From NCBI RefSeq assembly GCF_003573695.1, contig NC_039367.1:31024442-31088441 (forward strand): DNA of 64,000 nt. Reading direction: 5' to 3'. This stretch comes from Papaver somniferum. Taxonomy: Eukaryota; Streptophyta; Magnoliopsida; Ranunculales; Papaveraceae. A program made the position numbers and the translations under genes. Below the pieces are notes generated by a model. It searched no databases. It was given only the letters and a program-made list of their open reading frames with translations, and had not been told where the DNA came from. Numbering within the stretch: the first letter of the stretch is position 1; the number at the start of each line of letters is the position of its first letter. Below are positions 34,985 through 45,739 of this stretch, piece by piece.

Positions 34985-35495
34985 CTCAATTCTTCTCTAA
35001 AAAATTTAATTTCTAATTAAAGAATTGATTATACCTCTTCGGAAAAGAACAAGGTCTAAAAATTCTGAGGAAAAGGGTTTCAAGAATTCCTTACAAAAAT
35101 TGAATGGTGGACAGATTGTCGTTCACCCCAATACTGCTTGATCATGTTGAAAGTGCATCTTTTCTCATGTGCCTGGTCAAAGAGACAAGAGTTGAGCACA
35201 ATTCAGGATTTAGGAAAAGAATTTTTTTATTTTTTTTCTTTTGGTTTTCTGGAATTCTGTTGACCTTTTCATATCATAAATTGGTACTGAAAAGGATTTT
35301 CCTTTTTGATTATTAAAAGAGGGTTAAATTCGATAATTCAGCCTTTTCTATGGATGTGAATTGGTCGTACGTGAATCCCTTTACTTGTATAAAGGTTTTG
35401 TAACCCTACATTCCTTTTCCCTTCCTTGAAAACTCTTTTTATCACAAAACTGCTTGTAGAGTCTGTTTTGTGTTCCTCACAATCCCATATTTACA

Positions 35496-35720
35496 ATGAA
35501 GACTCCAAGCATTACGTCTGCTGATGGAAAGGATGTTAATATGATTGTTAAGCCATAAATCATGAAGTAAAAAGATAAATCTCATTCCTCTACAACATTA
35601 AAGAGAAAAAGGAAGAATATGAAGAAACCAAGGGTTATCCCCTCTAATCTTCAGAAGTTTTTTGGTGTTCTTGAAGAGTTAAAGGAAATCAAGGAAGGAG
35701 ATTCAACAAATAAAAGTTAT
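35496..35720 (+). pseudogene. Second ORF remnant of the copia element
   Basis: An ATG at 35496 opens a lysine-rich reading MKTPSITSADGKDVN, broken by a stop after 20 codons, then KRKRKNMKKP and LQKFFGVLEELKEI before further stops. It is preceded by a CCTTGTATAAAGG... stretch (about 35380-35400) and a leader ending ATTTACA. It sits where some plant copia elements have an extra 3' ORF, but there are no pol motifs and I cannot name the product. Confidence 0.35.
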
Positions 35721-36645
35721 TGTTTTAAAAACTCTTGAAATTCAGAAGGCCTTGGTTCGGCATCAGTCAAGAAGGTTTGTTGGAATTGACTCCTTTCTTA
35801 ATGAACCTTATGTTCCAAATGGTTGTTGACGACAAGGAGTTCGGGGACGATAAAGAATTTTTCAAAGGTATTAATGTCTAGGAAACTTCTTATGAGAATT
35901 TATTCTTATGTTTTAAGAAGGATAACTAGGGTTTGGAATAGCAAATATTGTGATTACACATAGCTATTGCCAACGATTTTCATCTTGCAATGTTTTTAGG
36001 TTTATTTATTTAAACTCTAAAGTTTATTTGTATTAGTCTTTATTGGTTTCATATATTGCAAATAATGTTATGGGATATGTGTGTTTACGTCCATGAACTA
36101 TTATTGTCCCATATATGCCAAAAGTTAAGTCTATTGTGTCATAATGCAAATATTAATGGAAAATAGAATGAACTTTTGATTTGAAAAGATTAAGTCTATG
36201 ATATCATTATGCAAATATTGATCAAAAATAGAATTAACCTTTGATTAGTCCGTAGTATTGATATTTCCCTGATCCACTTCTATGTGAAAGTACTGTACGA
36301 CTACGTAAGTTATCTTATGTTGAGCATTTTCGATTAAATTAATCATTAAGGTTCCCTTGTGGTTAACTTAATTGAGTTTTCTGGATACAAATTCATGTTT
36401 TCATGTAATTTGTTAATGTCCAAAGAAATCCTTTTTTTCTTGTAAAAGTAAGGTCGCTCTTGTTGTTCTTTTGGGAATGACATTTTATGAGGGAGATTTC
36501 TTATTTGAACTTGTGCTTAATTGCCAAGTCTTTGTGAGGAGTAATGTTGAAGAACCAAGAAAATCAAGCATTTGGATGAGAATCTACAAAGTTTATTTAT
36601 TTTGTCCATATGCATGTATTGATAGTTTTGTCACTAAATTTGACA

Positions 36646-36656
36646 ACGGGGGAGAT
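36646..36656 (+). other. Polypurine tract of the copia element
   Basis: ACGGGGGAGAT directly before the 3' LTR; the reverse element has the matching GGGAGAGAT at its LTR border (complement of 14171-14179). Confidence 0.7.
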
Positions 36657-37230
36657 TTTTAGAGCACGGCTCGGTCGAACTCGCAAGCGTTGCTATCTCA
36701 AGCTTGTTGGTCAAGTTTAGTTTCCAAAACTATAAGTCTTGATTTCTAGTCTCCTTATCGACATGTCTCGCATTAGGATAGAATGTGTAGTTGAGCTTTA
36801 AACTTCACGACATTCATCGATTGAATACGAAGAACTACTAAGGGGAGCTTGTGGAACTTCATAAACAAAAGGTATGTAGAGACTTGAACTCATCTATCAC
36901 TCAGAAGTTTACTTCTATTTTATATCCTATTGAGACAATAGTCATATAGCTATATAGACTTCACTTTATACACATTTGATATTTTGAGTTCAGTTTAACT
37001 CGCTTACATATTTCTCGAAATATGTCGAAATATGTATTGGTAAGATTTCTCTTTAACTAAGTTCATCTTTTATTCTTGAAGAAAGTCAGAAGATGATCAT
37101 GTGAAAATTGTTTGGTAACATCTTACATGATTTGTGTGACACATTCATTCGATGTAAACTCAGAATGTTTTATATTAATCTATTGATCACTTGAAAATTG
37201 CTTTGAAGCTAATAGTTTGTGTGAGACAGC
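36657..37230 (+). repeat. 3' LTR of the copia element, left fragment
   Basis: Starts TTTTAGAGCACGGCTCGG (the TG changed to TT) and matches the first ~570 bp of the 5' LTR up to GTGAGACAGC, where another copia LTR begins. Confidence 0.75.
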
Positions 37231-39654
37231 TATTAGAGCATTACTCGATCGAACTCGCAAGCGTTGCTATCTCAAGCTTGTTTTTCAAGTTTAATTGCCA
37301 AAACTATAAGTCTTGATTTCCAGTCTACTTATAGCTAAGTCTCGGATTAGGATAGTAAGTGTAGTTGATCTCTAGACTCCATGGCGTTCATCAAATGAAG
37401 ACGAATAAATACTCGAGGGAACTTGTGGAACTTCATCGAAAAAAGGTATGTGGAGACTTGAACTTATCTATCACTCAAAATTCTATCTACTTTATCTCCT
37501 ATTTTGAGACAAAAGTCGTATTGCTATATAGACTTCAATTATACACATTTGCTATTTCGAGCCGAGTTTATCTCGCTTATCTATTTCTCTAAATATGTGT
37601 TGGCAAGATTTCGCTTTGTCCAAGTTCATCTTTACTCGTGATGAAAGTCATGTTGATTATTTGAATAACTTGAAAATCGCTTTGATGAAAATAGTTTGTG
37701 GATAACGATTATTTTAACACCCTCTAAGAAAGTTTCAATGATTGAAATGAGAGTTTAGAAAAAGTAATCTTGTTTGGATATAAACATTGTGTGTTTTCAC
37801 ATTTGTGTAAAAGTCCAAAATCGGGAACCTAAAGTATGCGTACACGTACGTGTACTGGCGGTTGTTGGAAATCTGGGCAAGTATGCGTACCCGTATGCAT
37901 ACTGGTGGAAGTTTCACGTCCGTGAATTTCTGCTGGAGTTTGGAAGTGTGAATTGGTATGTGCACCCGTACGCGTACTGGCGTAACCAAACTCGGTCCGG
38001 CTACTTAGTTATGCGTACCCGTTTGCATACTTGAGTAGGTTACTTTCTAAAATCGTTTTGTTCATGAACAAAAACATTTATATAATAAGGAATGCAATCT
38101 TTGCAAACCGTGGCTATAATGTTCATGAATTGATTCGAGTGGATCAAAATCAATTTTTCTTCGATTGTGTCTTGTACACTTCTATGAGATCTAAGCAATT
38201 AAACAACTCTTTAACTAGTTTATTTGAGTCATTTGAACTAGTTATGGTGAAGATGAATAAGGTTGATATGAAAGTGCTCATATGGATAACCATTGGTTAA
38301 CTATTGTTGAACCAACTAAGTGTACACGTTTAGGTACGGTTACTCAAACCTAAATGAAGGTGCATTTCATTTGCGTGCAGCAAGCTAAGTTCGATCTAAC
38401 GGTTGAAAGATATTAGCTTGAATCTAATCAGGTTTTCATCTAACGGTGAATATTGAATTCTTTGTTACCAAGGTAACTTAGATTTCAAACCCTGATGTGA
38501 AATCTATATAAAGGAGAACTCTAGCAACTAGGAAACATAATACCCATACCTCATGTATGATACTAGTTGTATAAGCTAGAGTCGATTCTTCTGTAACCTT
38601 AGGTTTCTCACGAGACCATGTAGGTTAACGACTTGAAGACTTCATTGGGATTATGAATCCAGACCCAACTATTTTCTCTGTAGTTGCGTGATCTGATCTT
38701 GTTGTTTTCTATAGTGATTGAGTGCAATCGTAAGATTGGATTGGGATTAATTTCTTTGATAGGAAAGATAGAAAAGTAGTCACAAACACCTTCGTCTCAT
38801 CGTTTGTGATTCCACAATATCTTATTTCGTTAATCGATTAAGATTATTGTGAGGTGATTTATAATACTAGGTTGTTCTTCGGGAATATAAGTCCGGGTTA
38901 TCAATGGGTTCCTGTTCACCTTGATTTATCAAAAGACGGAACAAAAATTCGTAGATATATCTACGGGAGACATATTTATCTATTAAATAGATTTTTCTGT
39001 GTGAGACAGATTTTTTTATCAAGTATTCGAATTTGGGTCGTATCAACTCTTAGTTGTGAGTGAGATCAGCTAAGGGAATCAAGTGCATAGTATCCTACTG
39101 GGATCAGAGACGTAAGGAAAGCGACTGTACCTTGATTCAGTGTGAGATGTATTGGGGTTCAACTATATTCCATACCGAAGTTAGCTTTGTAGTAAGATAG
39201 TGTCTGTAGCGGCTTAATACAGTGTGGTGTTCAAATCTGGACTAGGTCTCGGAGTTTTTCTGCATTTGCGATTTCCTCGTTAACAAAAATTCTGGTGTCT
39301 GTGTTGTTTCTTTTCCACATTATATTTTGTTATATAATTGAAATATCACAGGTTGTGCGTTGAATCAATCAATTAGTAAATCCAACGTTTGGTTGTTGAT
39401 TGAAATTGATTGATCCTTGGACATTGGTCTTTGGTACCGTTCAAGTTATTTCTCTCTTATATTCAATCAGGCTCACAAATTTTATTTGTTTGATTGCAGA
39501 TTGAACTGAGAGATTGAGATATAACTATTTGATATACTTTTTATTAAGATTGAGTCTGACTGTCTAGTTGATTCTCTTGAAAGTATATTGGATTTAGTCC
39601 ATACAGATTGCTAAGCGAAATATTAGGTGAGGTTGTTAGACCCCCGCTTTTTCA
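37231..39654 (+). mobile_element. Nested copia copy: its 5' LTR
   Basis: Starts TATTAGAGCATTACTCG (TG changed to TA) and ends CGCTTTTTCA, 2424 bp, with TATATAAA at 38505-38512 and U3 repeats at 37835-38025. It interrupts the preceding LTR in the word GACAGC|TATTCCCG. It is followed by the PBS-like word ATGTATCAGAGA, so it is the 5' LTR of a second element rather than a solo LTR. Confidence 0.75.
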
Positions 39655-40396
39655 AAATGTATCAGAGAAGGAAAACACTAAACCTAATAAGTTCGTGTTT
39701 GACTGATCCTTAAAGTTTTCCCTTATAGTAAATTTCTTTGGGAAACTGCTCTCGGCATCTGTAACGCACGACAGAACTCCTTAAAGATTGTTCAGAGATT
39801 ATTATGGACTAAACCTCTGGTTTCTCATGATAATCTCATTATATCTAAGAATTTGGAAAACTTAGATGATGTGAGACAATCTAAAGAAAAAATTAAAAAG
39901 AAAGGAAGGTTGAGAAAACGTTCTTTACGCTCAAAGATATGGAATCTCACTAGATTAACTCTTAATCTTTTTGAGGCATAATATCTTGATGGATCAATTG
40001 ACAATGATCTATTTAGGGAATTTGAAAACGTTTTTAGATTCTTAGAAAAACTTAATTCGATTAAGAATAAGAATCGCTCTGATAAAAGTTTTGTACATGT
40101 CAAATCATGCAATCATGATGTACGAACTAAACATGTTGTCAACACAAGTGGGTCCAATAAAACGGATTCTTGCCTTTTTGATACAGGTTCAAGTTATCGG
40201 AAAAATCTTCCTTCTAGTCATATAAAAAGGAAGTTAGAAGGCTATGTTAACCCTGATTATCATCATTACTATGATTATATCACTTGTACTATTCGCAAAT
40301 ATCAACCGGAAATGGTGCATGAGGGTCTCTCTGCACATCTTGCCACTTGGTAACTTGTTTGGCGCTACCCCATTTGTATATATCTTGAGATGGTAC
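39655..40396 (+). mobile_element. Internal remnant of the nested copia copy
   Basis: About 740 bp between the nested LTR and a further LTR tail. Broken frames include a lysine/arginine-rich stretch (KKKGRLRKRSLRSK near 39890-39935) and LFREFENVFRFLEKL near 40010. It resembles neither the gag of the neighbouring copy nor any pol domain that I recognise. A deletion joins it directly to LTR sequence at about 40397. Confidence 0.5.
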
Positions 40397-41176
40397 ATGA
40401 GGTGATTGATATTACTAGGTTGTTCGTCGGGAATATAAGTCATGTATATCAATTGGTTCTTATTCACCTTGATTTATCAAAATACGGAACAAAAACTCGT
40501 GGGTATTTCTATGGTTCAATAGACTTTTCTGTGTGAGATAGATTTGTTTATCAAGTCTTCGACTTTGGGTCGCAGAAATTCTTAGTTGTGGGTGAGATCA
40601 TCTAAGGGAATCAAGGGCGTAGAGGCCTGCTGGGAATCAAAGTCTTAAGGAACGCGACTATACCTTAATCAGTGTGAGATTGGTTAGGTCTCAACTACAT
40701 TCTGGTACGAAGTTAACTTGTAGTAGACTAGAGTCTGTAGCGGCTTAATACAGTGTGGTGTTCAAATCTGGACTAGGTCCCGGGGTTTTTCTGCATTTGC
40801 GGTTTCTTCGTTAACAAATTTTCTGGTGTCTGTGTTATTTCTTTTTCGCATTATATTTTTATAAAATTGAAATGTCACAGGTTGTGCGTAGTTAAATCAA
40901 TTAGATAATCCAACCTTTGGTTGTTGATATAAATTGACTGACACTTGGATATTGGTCTTTGGTACCATCCAAGTTATTTCTCATATTCATTCGGCTCACA
41001 TATTTCTATATGTTCGATTGCAAATTGATTTGAGAAATTACGATATAACTGTTGGATGTATTTTCCTTGATTGAGTGTGACTGTCTAGTTGATTCTCTTG
41101 CAAATATATTGGAGTTTGTCCATACAAATTGCCTAAACGAAATAGTGGGTGTGGTTGTTAGACCCCCACTTTGTAA
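40397..41176 (+). repeat. 3' tail of a copia LTR
   Basis: From TGAGGTGATTGATATTACTA onwards it matches the last ~780 bp of the family LTR, ending GACCCCCACTTTGTAA. It is followed by GTTAC (41177-41181), the partner of the duplication at 31035. It may derive from the nested or the outer 3' LTR; the intervening part has been deleted. Confidence 0.75.
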
Positions 41177-41181
41177 GTTAC

Positions 41182-41986
41182 AACTATACCTTTGAAAGAT
41201 AAGTACTTGAGATCTCCTTTGTTTACAAATAGATCTAAGATTGAATGTTTTGAACCATTGATTGAAAAATGAAACCAGACTGGCTAGTTAGACATGAATC
41301 AATTTAAATAATGCTGGCAAGACTGTAATGATCAGGAATATAACTACATCTTTGTATGTTACCATATGAATTGCTTTAAGTTTGCATGTAAAGATTTGTA
41401 ATAAACTAACAAAGTTGCAGAGAGATTATTGGTGAGGAAAGGATGAAAACGGGCTAAATGATAAAGGAAAGAAGGGTGTTTTTTAAAAAAACTGGGATGG
41501 AGATGTGCATAACTTTAATTTATCAATAATTTCTAAGATGGGATGGAGATTGCAAGAGAATCCAGATTCTCTCTGTGCCTCCGTTCTCAAAGCAAAATAT
41601 TACCTTAATAGTGATATTCTTCATATCGGTAATACCCCTAATAGAAATGATAGTTGGATTTGGAAAGTGTTGTTAACTGGCATCAATCAAATAAAAAATA
41701 TTGCTTCTGGGAAGTTGGGAATGGCTCTATTGACATTTTGGATGATTTTTGGATCCCGGAAACGGACCCCCCACTTTGGAAACCAGAAATACAAATCCAG
41801 AGATTAAATAAGGTTAGCGACTTGTTCTCTCCTCATAAAACCTGGGATATTTAAAAGTTAGTAAACTGTTTTGATAGTCAAACTATAGAGAAAGTTAGGA
41901 ATATAAGAATTTTTGCAGATGACAAAGCAGATATATACCTCACTGGACTCTAAACAAAAAATGTACATTCACTGTGAACTCTTTAT
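41182..41986 (+). pseudogene. LINE, part 2 (connection region)
   Basis: Continues the LINE in phase: TIPLKDKYLRSPLFTNRSKIECF, the stretch after the reverse-transcriptase core in plant L1-type elements. After a frame-broken part comes ISKMGWRLQENPDSLCASVLKAKYY (41529-41604), then WEVGNGSIDILDDFWIPETDPPLW in another frame (41715-41790), and HWTLNKKCTFTVNSLYS just before the next insertion. Several stops and shifts make it inactive. Confidence 0.85.
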
Positions 41987-41991
41987 ATAGT

Positions 41992-44652
41992 TATTGATGG
42001 TGGTTTTTAGTATAGGGAGAAAAATGTAAAAGTCTATCTACCTGACCCGGCATCAGATGTAGTAGACATTGATATTTATATATTCCGCAAGGAATTTGGA
42101 GAATATATCAAAATCTGATGAGTGCCTATGTCTCTCATCACATTATATTGAAACTCAAGCTCCTAGATGAATTGTTCACTAGTGTAGAGCCTAATGAGTA
42201 TATAAGCTCCTAGCTACATTACTCACTAATGCCGGAGCCTTCCGAGTATTTTTTCTATGTGATGTTCTCCGGCTGAACCCTTAATATTGATATGGCATAA
42301 CAATTTGTGTTCACTCGCAGCAGAGTAGCGCGGATTTACAAGTATCGAGGTTAAGGTCCTTGCATAAAAGTACTCAATCAGAAAGCATACGGCTCTCTGG
42401 CAATAAACTTAAAGAAGTCTGTGTCAACACATAAAATTCAATCAATTTTGTGATAATTCACAAGATTCAAATATTAACCTGATTAATTTGCAGAAATTAG
42501 GGTTTTGCGCCCTGCGCAGTATATTAGACCTTGCCTGTCGAAATTAAGCCTAGGCGAACTAGGCAATCAATCCTCCATGGATTAATAGGTGCAAAATCCT
42601 ACCCACAATCAGAAAACAAGAAATAAAAAGAGCCATGAAATAGGAGCAGCAACAAAAGGAGGTGTTTCCATGCCACATGCCAGCCAGCGCCACTTGCAAG
42701 TGGCCACACCCCATTCTGCCCGAACCAACCCATATTCCCGCCACACGCACATGAGTTGTGGATGGACCCATACTTGCCAGCCCTATTTCCCATCGACCAA
42801 TCAGGTCGCTTTAAATCCGCCACACGCACACTAGAAGTGTGGCCACACTCATACTTGTCCGGCTCTTCCATTAATCGACCAATCAGGTCGCTCTAAACCT
42901 GCCACAGTAATAAAAGAGGCAAGGTTGCACCAGATAATCACAATGCCAAATTGGATTTCCCAAAGTTGTGCCAATACGCTAATTAGCATGCCAACATGCC
43001 ACTCCACCGCGACACCATGTCAATGGCATGCCAAATGTGCCGTTCCGCTCCACATGCTAATGGCATGACCAAAACTGTCATGCCGCATTAAGGTACTAAA
43101 CGTACATGCCAAAGGCGCCACTTTGCCGCAGCAGCATGCAGAACGTGCCAATGTGCCATAAATAGCGCGCCTACATGCTAACCCACCTTCTGTTTCTGGC
43201 CAACGCCATAACAGACTTCAATATGGTTCTCCTAACCAGGAACACGACCTTTTTCTAGTGGCGATGGTCGAAACCCTAATTTCCAGTCGTGGCACAAATT
43301 ATGTCACTTCGGGCCCCACAACATGCCACGAGCCATGCGGGACCCAAGAAACCCTAATAAAGACGCCATATAATAGCCACTCGTGGAAATCATTGCTCAT
43401 GTGGTCGTTTTCACATGATGGGCTGGATATGGTTCCTTTGGCATGGATGTGACACAGTTTCCGCAAAACGTCGCTGCGCCACGGCCACATGCCACATGCC
43501 GTATGCGCTAATTAGGGTTTTGACATGCCAAACCCTAATTTAGGCAAAGTTGCTACGCCAACCAAGTCAAGTAATGATTCCCAGAGCATTGGGATTGCTG
43601 TGTCAACTGGTACTAATGTTGCCACGCCACATTTGGGTCTAACACCAATGTGCCAAAAGATAGCGACTATCGCTACTTGCACCATCGTGCCATTGGCATG
43701 CGCTAACTATGCCACTAGCATGCCGCTATGTGACACTACTCCATTGGCATATGCTAATAACGTCACTGTGCTACCATCGGGCGCACCAACAAAATGTGTC
43801 CATAATCAATGGCCACCCTTTCTCATGAGTTACGATCTCAGACGTCCAAATTTGCCACAGAACTGACAGGCCTGTGGCAAGTTTTGGACGACCAACCAAG
43901 ACAAGAAAAATAGCATCATGTTCTATTCTCCTTCGGCAAGTATCCTAAATTTGACTTGGCACACATAGCAATCTGCTACACGTTTTCTACGAAAACACTC
44001 GAGACATCAAACATGTCACAAACTGGAGGATGCTCATCAGGGTATTGGTCTGGCGGTTTGCAGCGTGTGGCGTGCAAATGCCCATTATAAGAAAGTGTCA
44101 AAAAGCAGGGAAGTTAGTGGCGGTAAGAAGTTGTGGGTGTAAACTAACCAGTTTCCTACATGATGGGAACGTGGTCTATGGAATTTACACATAATCCCAC
44201 TTCTCCATTACTCAATCACTCCCACTTTCTACGAGATCAGGGTGCGTTCAATATGATTTGTATAAATAGGTTTTACCTATTTTCCACAAAACAACAAGTT
44301 TTGGTGAGAACAACAAAGCAGTGTCCAGAAAAATACCAAAGGACTGATAGCTTTCATTCCGCAAGCCAGTTCCAAATTCTGATACAAGTCATAAAAAACC
44401 ACACCTTCAGAATTAACTATTATGATCTCAACACCTTTTTCGCTTCCCTCCCTAAGATCAACCCTTCTCCTTCACTTTGTGACCGAAGCAAGACTGGAAC
44501 GGCCATTTCTTGGTTTAGTCCAGGATTGTACATATTGATCTCTCGAATCTAAAGTACTCCTCTGCAGTGCATTTGTTGAAGGTTTAGACTCGTTTCTCAT
44601 CCACACACCCAAATTTACCAAAACCATTAGAAACAGTTTTTACCCACAAACA
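41992..44652 (+). repeat. 5' LTR of the gag-only element
   Basis: 2661 bp, starts TATTGATGGTGG (TG changed to TA; the other LTR has TGTTGATGGTGG) and ends CCCACAAACA. It is rich in CATGCCA and GTGCCA words (42900-43900). The predicted frames in it recur in the other LTR without conservation of stops, so they are not genes. Confidence 0.8.
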
Positions 44653-44654
44653 AT

Positions 44655-44669
44655 TGGCGGCCACGGTAG
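44655..44669 (+). other. Primer-binding site of the gag-only element
   Basis: TGGCGGCCACGGTAG, two bases after the LTR end, in the position of a minus-strand primer site; I did not match it to a particular tRNA. Confidence 0.5.
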
Positions 44670-44736
44670 GAGATTAATCTCTCGGTTGCAAAAATCATTT
44701 TCCCTATTCCATTTTCAATTTCCTAAACTTCTCAAG

Positions 44737-45733
44737 ATGGTTGATCTTAGGAATGATTCAGAAACCCTCAATCCCAATTTTACTTCTCCTAGCACTGAAA
44801 ATACTTCACATGTTATCCATGAATCCGTTCTTTCATTCAAAACCCTTGTCGAGGCTACGGAGTCTCAATACTTAACAACTATTCACGATTTGACAAAAAT
44901 CCTGAATGATATTGTCGGGAATCAAGTTACCATTGACAAGACGCAAGAAGGAGTATTTAATATTTTGAAAGCGCTCACGGATCAACTATTAAAGGAACCA
45001 ACATGTGTTCATTCTGGAGGAAATTCCATCAACAATTCATTTTGGATCAATGCTGATGGTAGTAGTCTTTCTTCCAAGATTCATATTCCTACTCATAGTG
45101 AGGAGGATGAAGCCTATGGTCACGTTGAATATAAAGGGTCCTTGCAATGAAAAGGTGATTTCATTATGTGCGTCCTTCTTGGAAAACATTAATTCCCATA
45201 TTGCATCAGAAGCTGCTAAGAGATCCGCTGCTGCTTTACTCAGTCGATCCGAACCGTTCCAGAATGAAGAAGCTCGTAAAGACATTCAGGAAAGCAGGCG
45301 TCCTTCCAATAAAATATACAACCTCCAGTCAATCGCTAATGAAGGAAGAAAGAGAAAAGATCCAGCAGTGGAACAACAACCCAAACGTGTGACACCAGTG
45401 CGTCATACGGCTTCACCCAGGAAGGTCGCGGCTAAAATTCCTGCGCAACAACAAGAAACTGGAGATGCTGCTCCAAACTTCCCGTTCCCGATCAAGGAAG
45501 TAATTGAACTCCTAGAAGTATGGATTCAATATGATGCCATCAAACTGCCTCCTGTTAAGCGCCTAACAACTGAGGAACAAATGGCAAATCCCAAGTATTT
45601 CCATTATCACAGGTTTATTCATCATTCTACCAATGAATACAATTCTCTGAAGCGCATTGTCCAGGAAAAGATTGATTCAGGGGAATTACGCCTGGGGACT
45701 GGAGGTTCTCCGCCTTTCCGTGGATCGACATAG
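44737..45733 (+). pseudogene. gag of the gypsy-like element, frameshifted
   Basis: ATG at 44737 opens MVDLRNDSETLNPNFTSPST and runs to 45150; a +1 shift then carries the reading to a second frame to 45733. The C-terminal part, VIELLEVWIQYDAIKLPPVKR followed by PKYFHYHRFIHHSTNEYNSLK, matches the pattern of Tat-type gypsy gag, in which YCxYHRxxxHxTxxC forms a zinc-knuckle-like motif. Here both outer Cys are replaced (F and Y). Between the two parts is a basic region (KRKDPAVEQQPKRV). It is inactive on both counts. Confidence 0.6.
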
Positions 45734-45739
45734 AGATGT

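Larger units (their letters stand above)
31040..41176 (+). mobile_element. Ty1/copia complex inserted in the LINE
   Basis: Flanked by GTTAC at 31035-31039 and 41177-41181; removing it restores the LINE frame (ILGVT then TIPLKDKYL). It holds a complete 5' LTR, PBS, gag, a second ORF remnant, a polypurine tract and the start of a 3' LTR, which is interrupted by another copia copy (37231) and completed by an LTR tail at about 40397-41176. The last bases (ACTTTGTAA) are a decayed form of the usual CTTTTTCA end. Confidence 0.85.

Noticed and set aside
42559..43866. Several frames of 80-113 codons rich in His, Cys and Thr
   Set aside because: They lie in the LTR of the gag-only element; the copies in the other LTR (49189-49909, 53769-54048) have different ends and shifts, so they are not conserved as proteins.
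44160..44552. 130-codon frame also found at 54428-54817
   Set aside because: Present in both LTRs at the same place because the LTRs are copies; it has no domain and lies just before the LTR end, in the transcribed R/U5 part.
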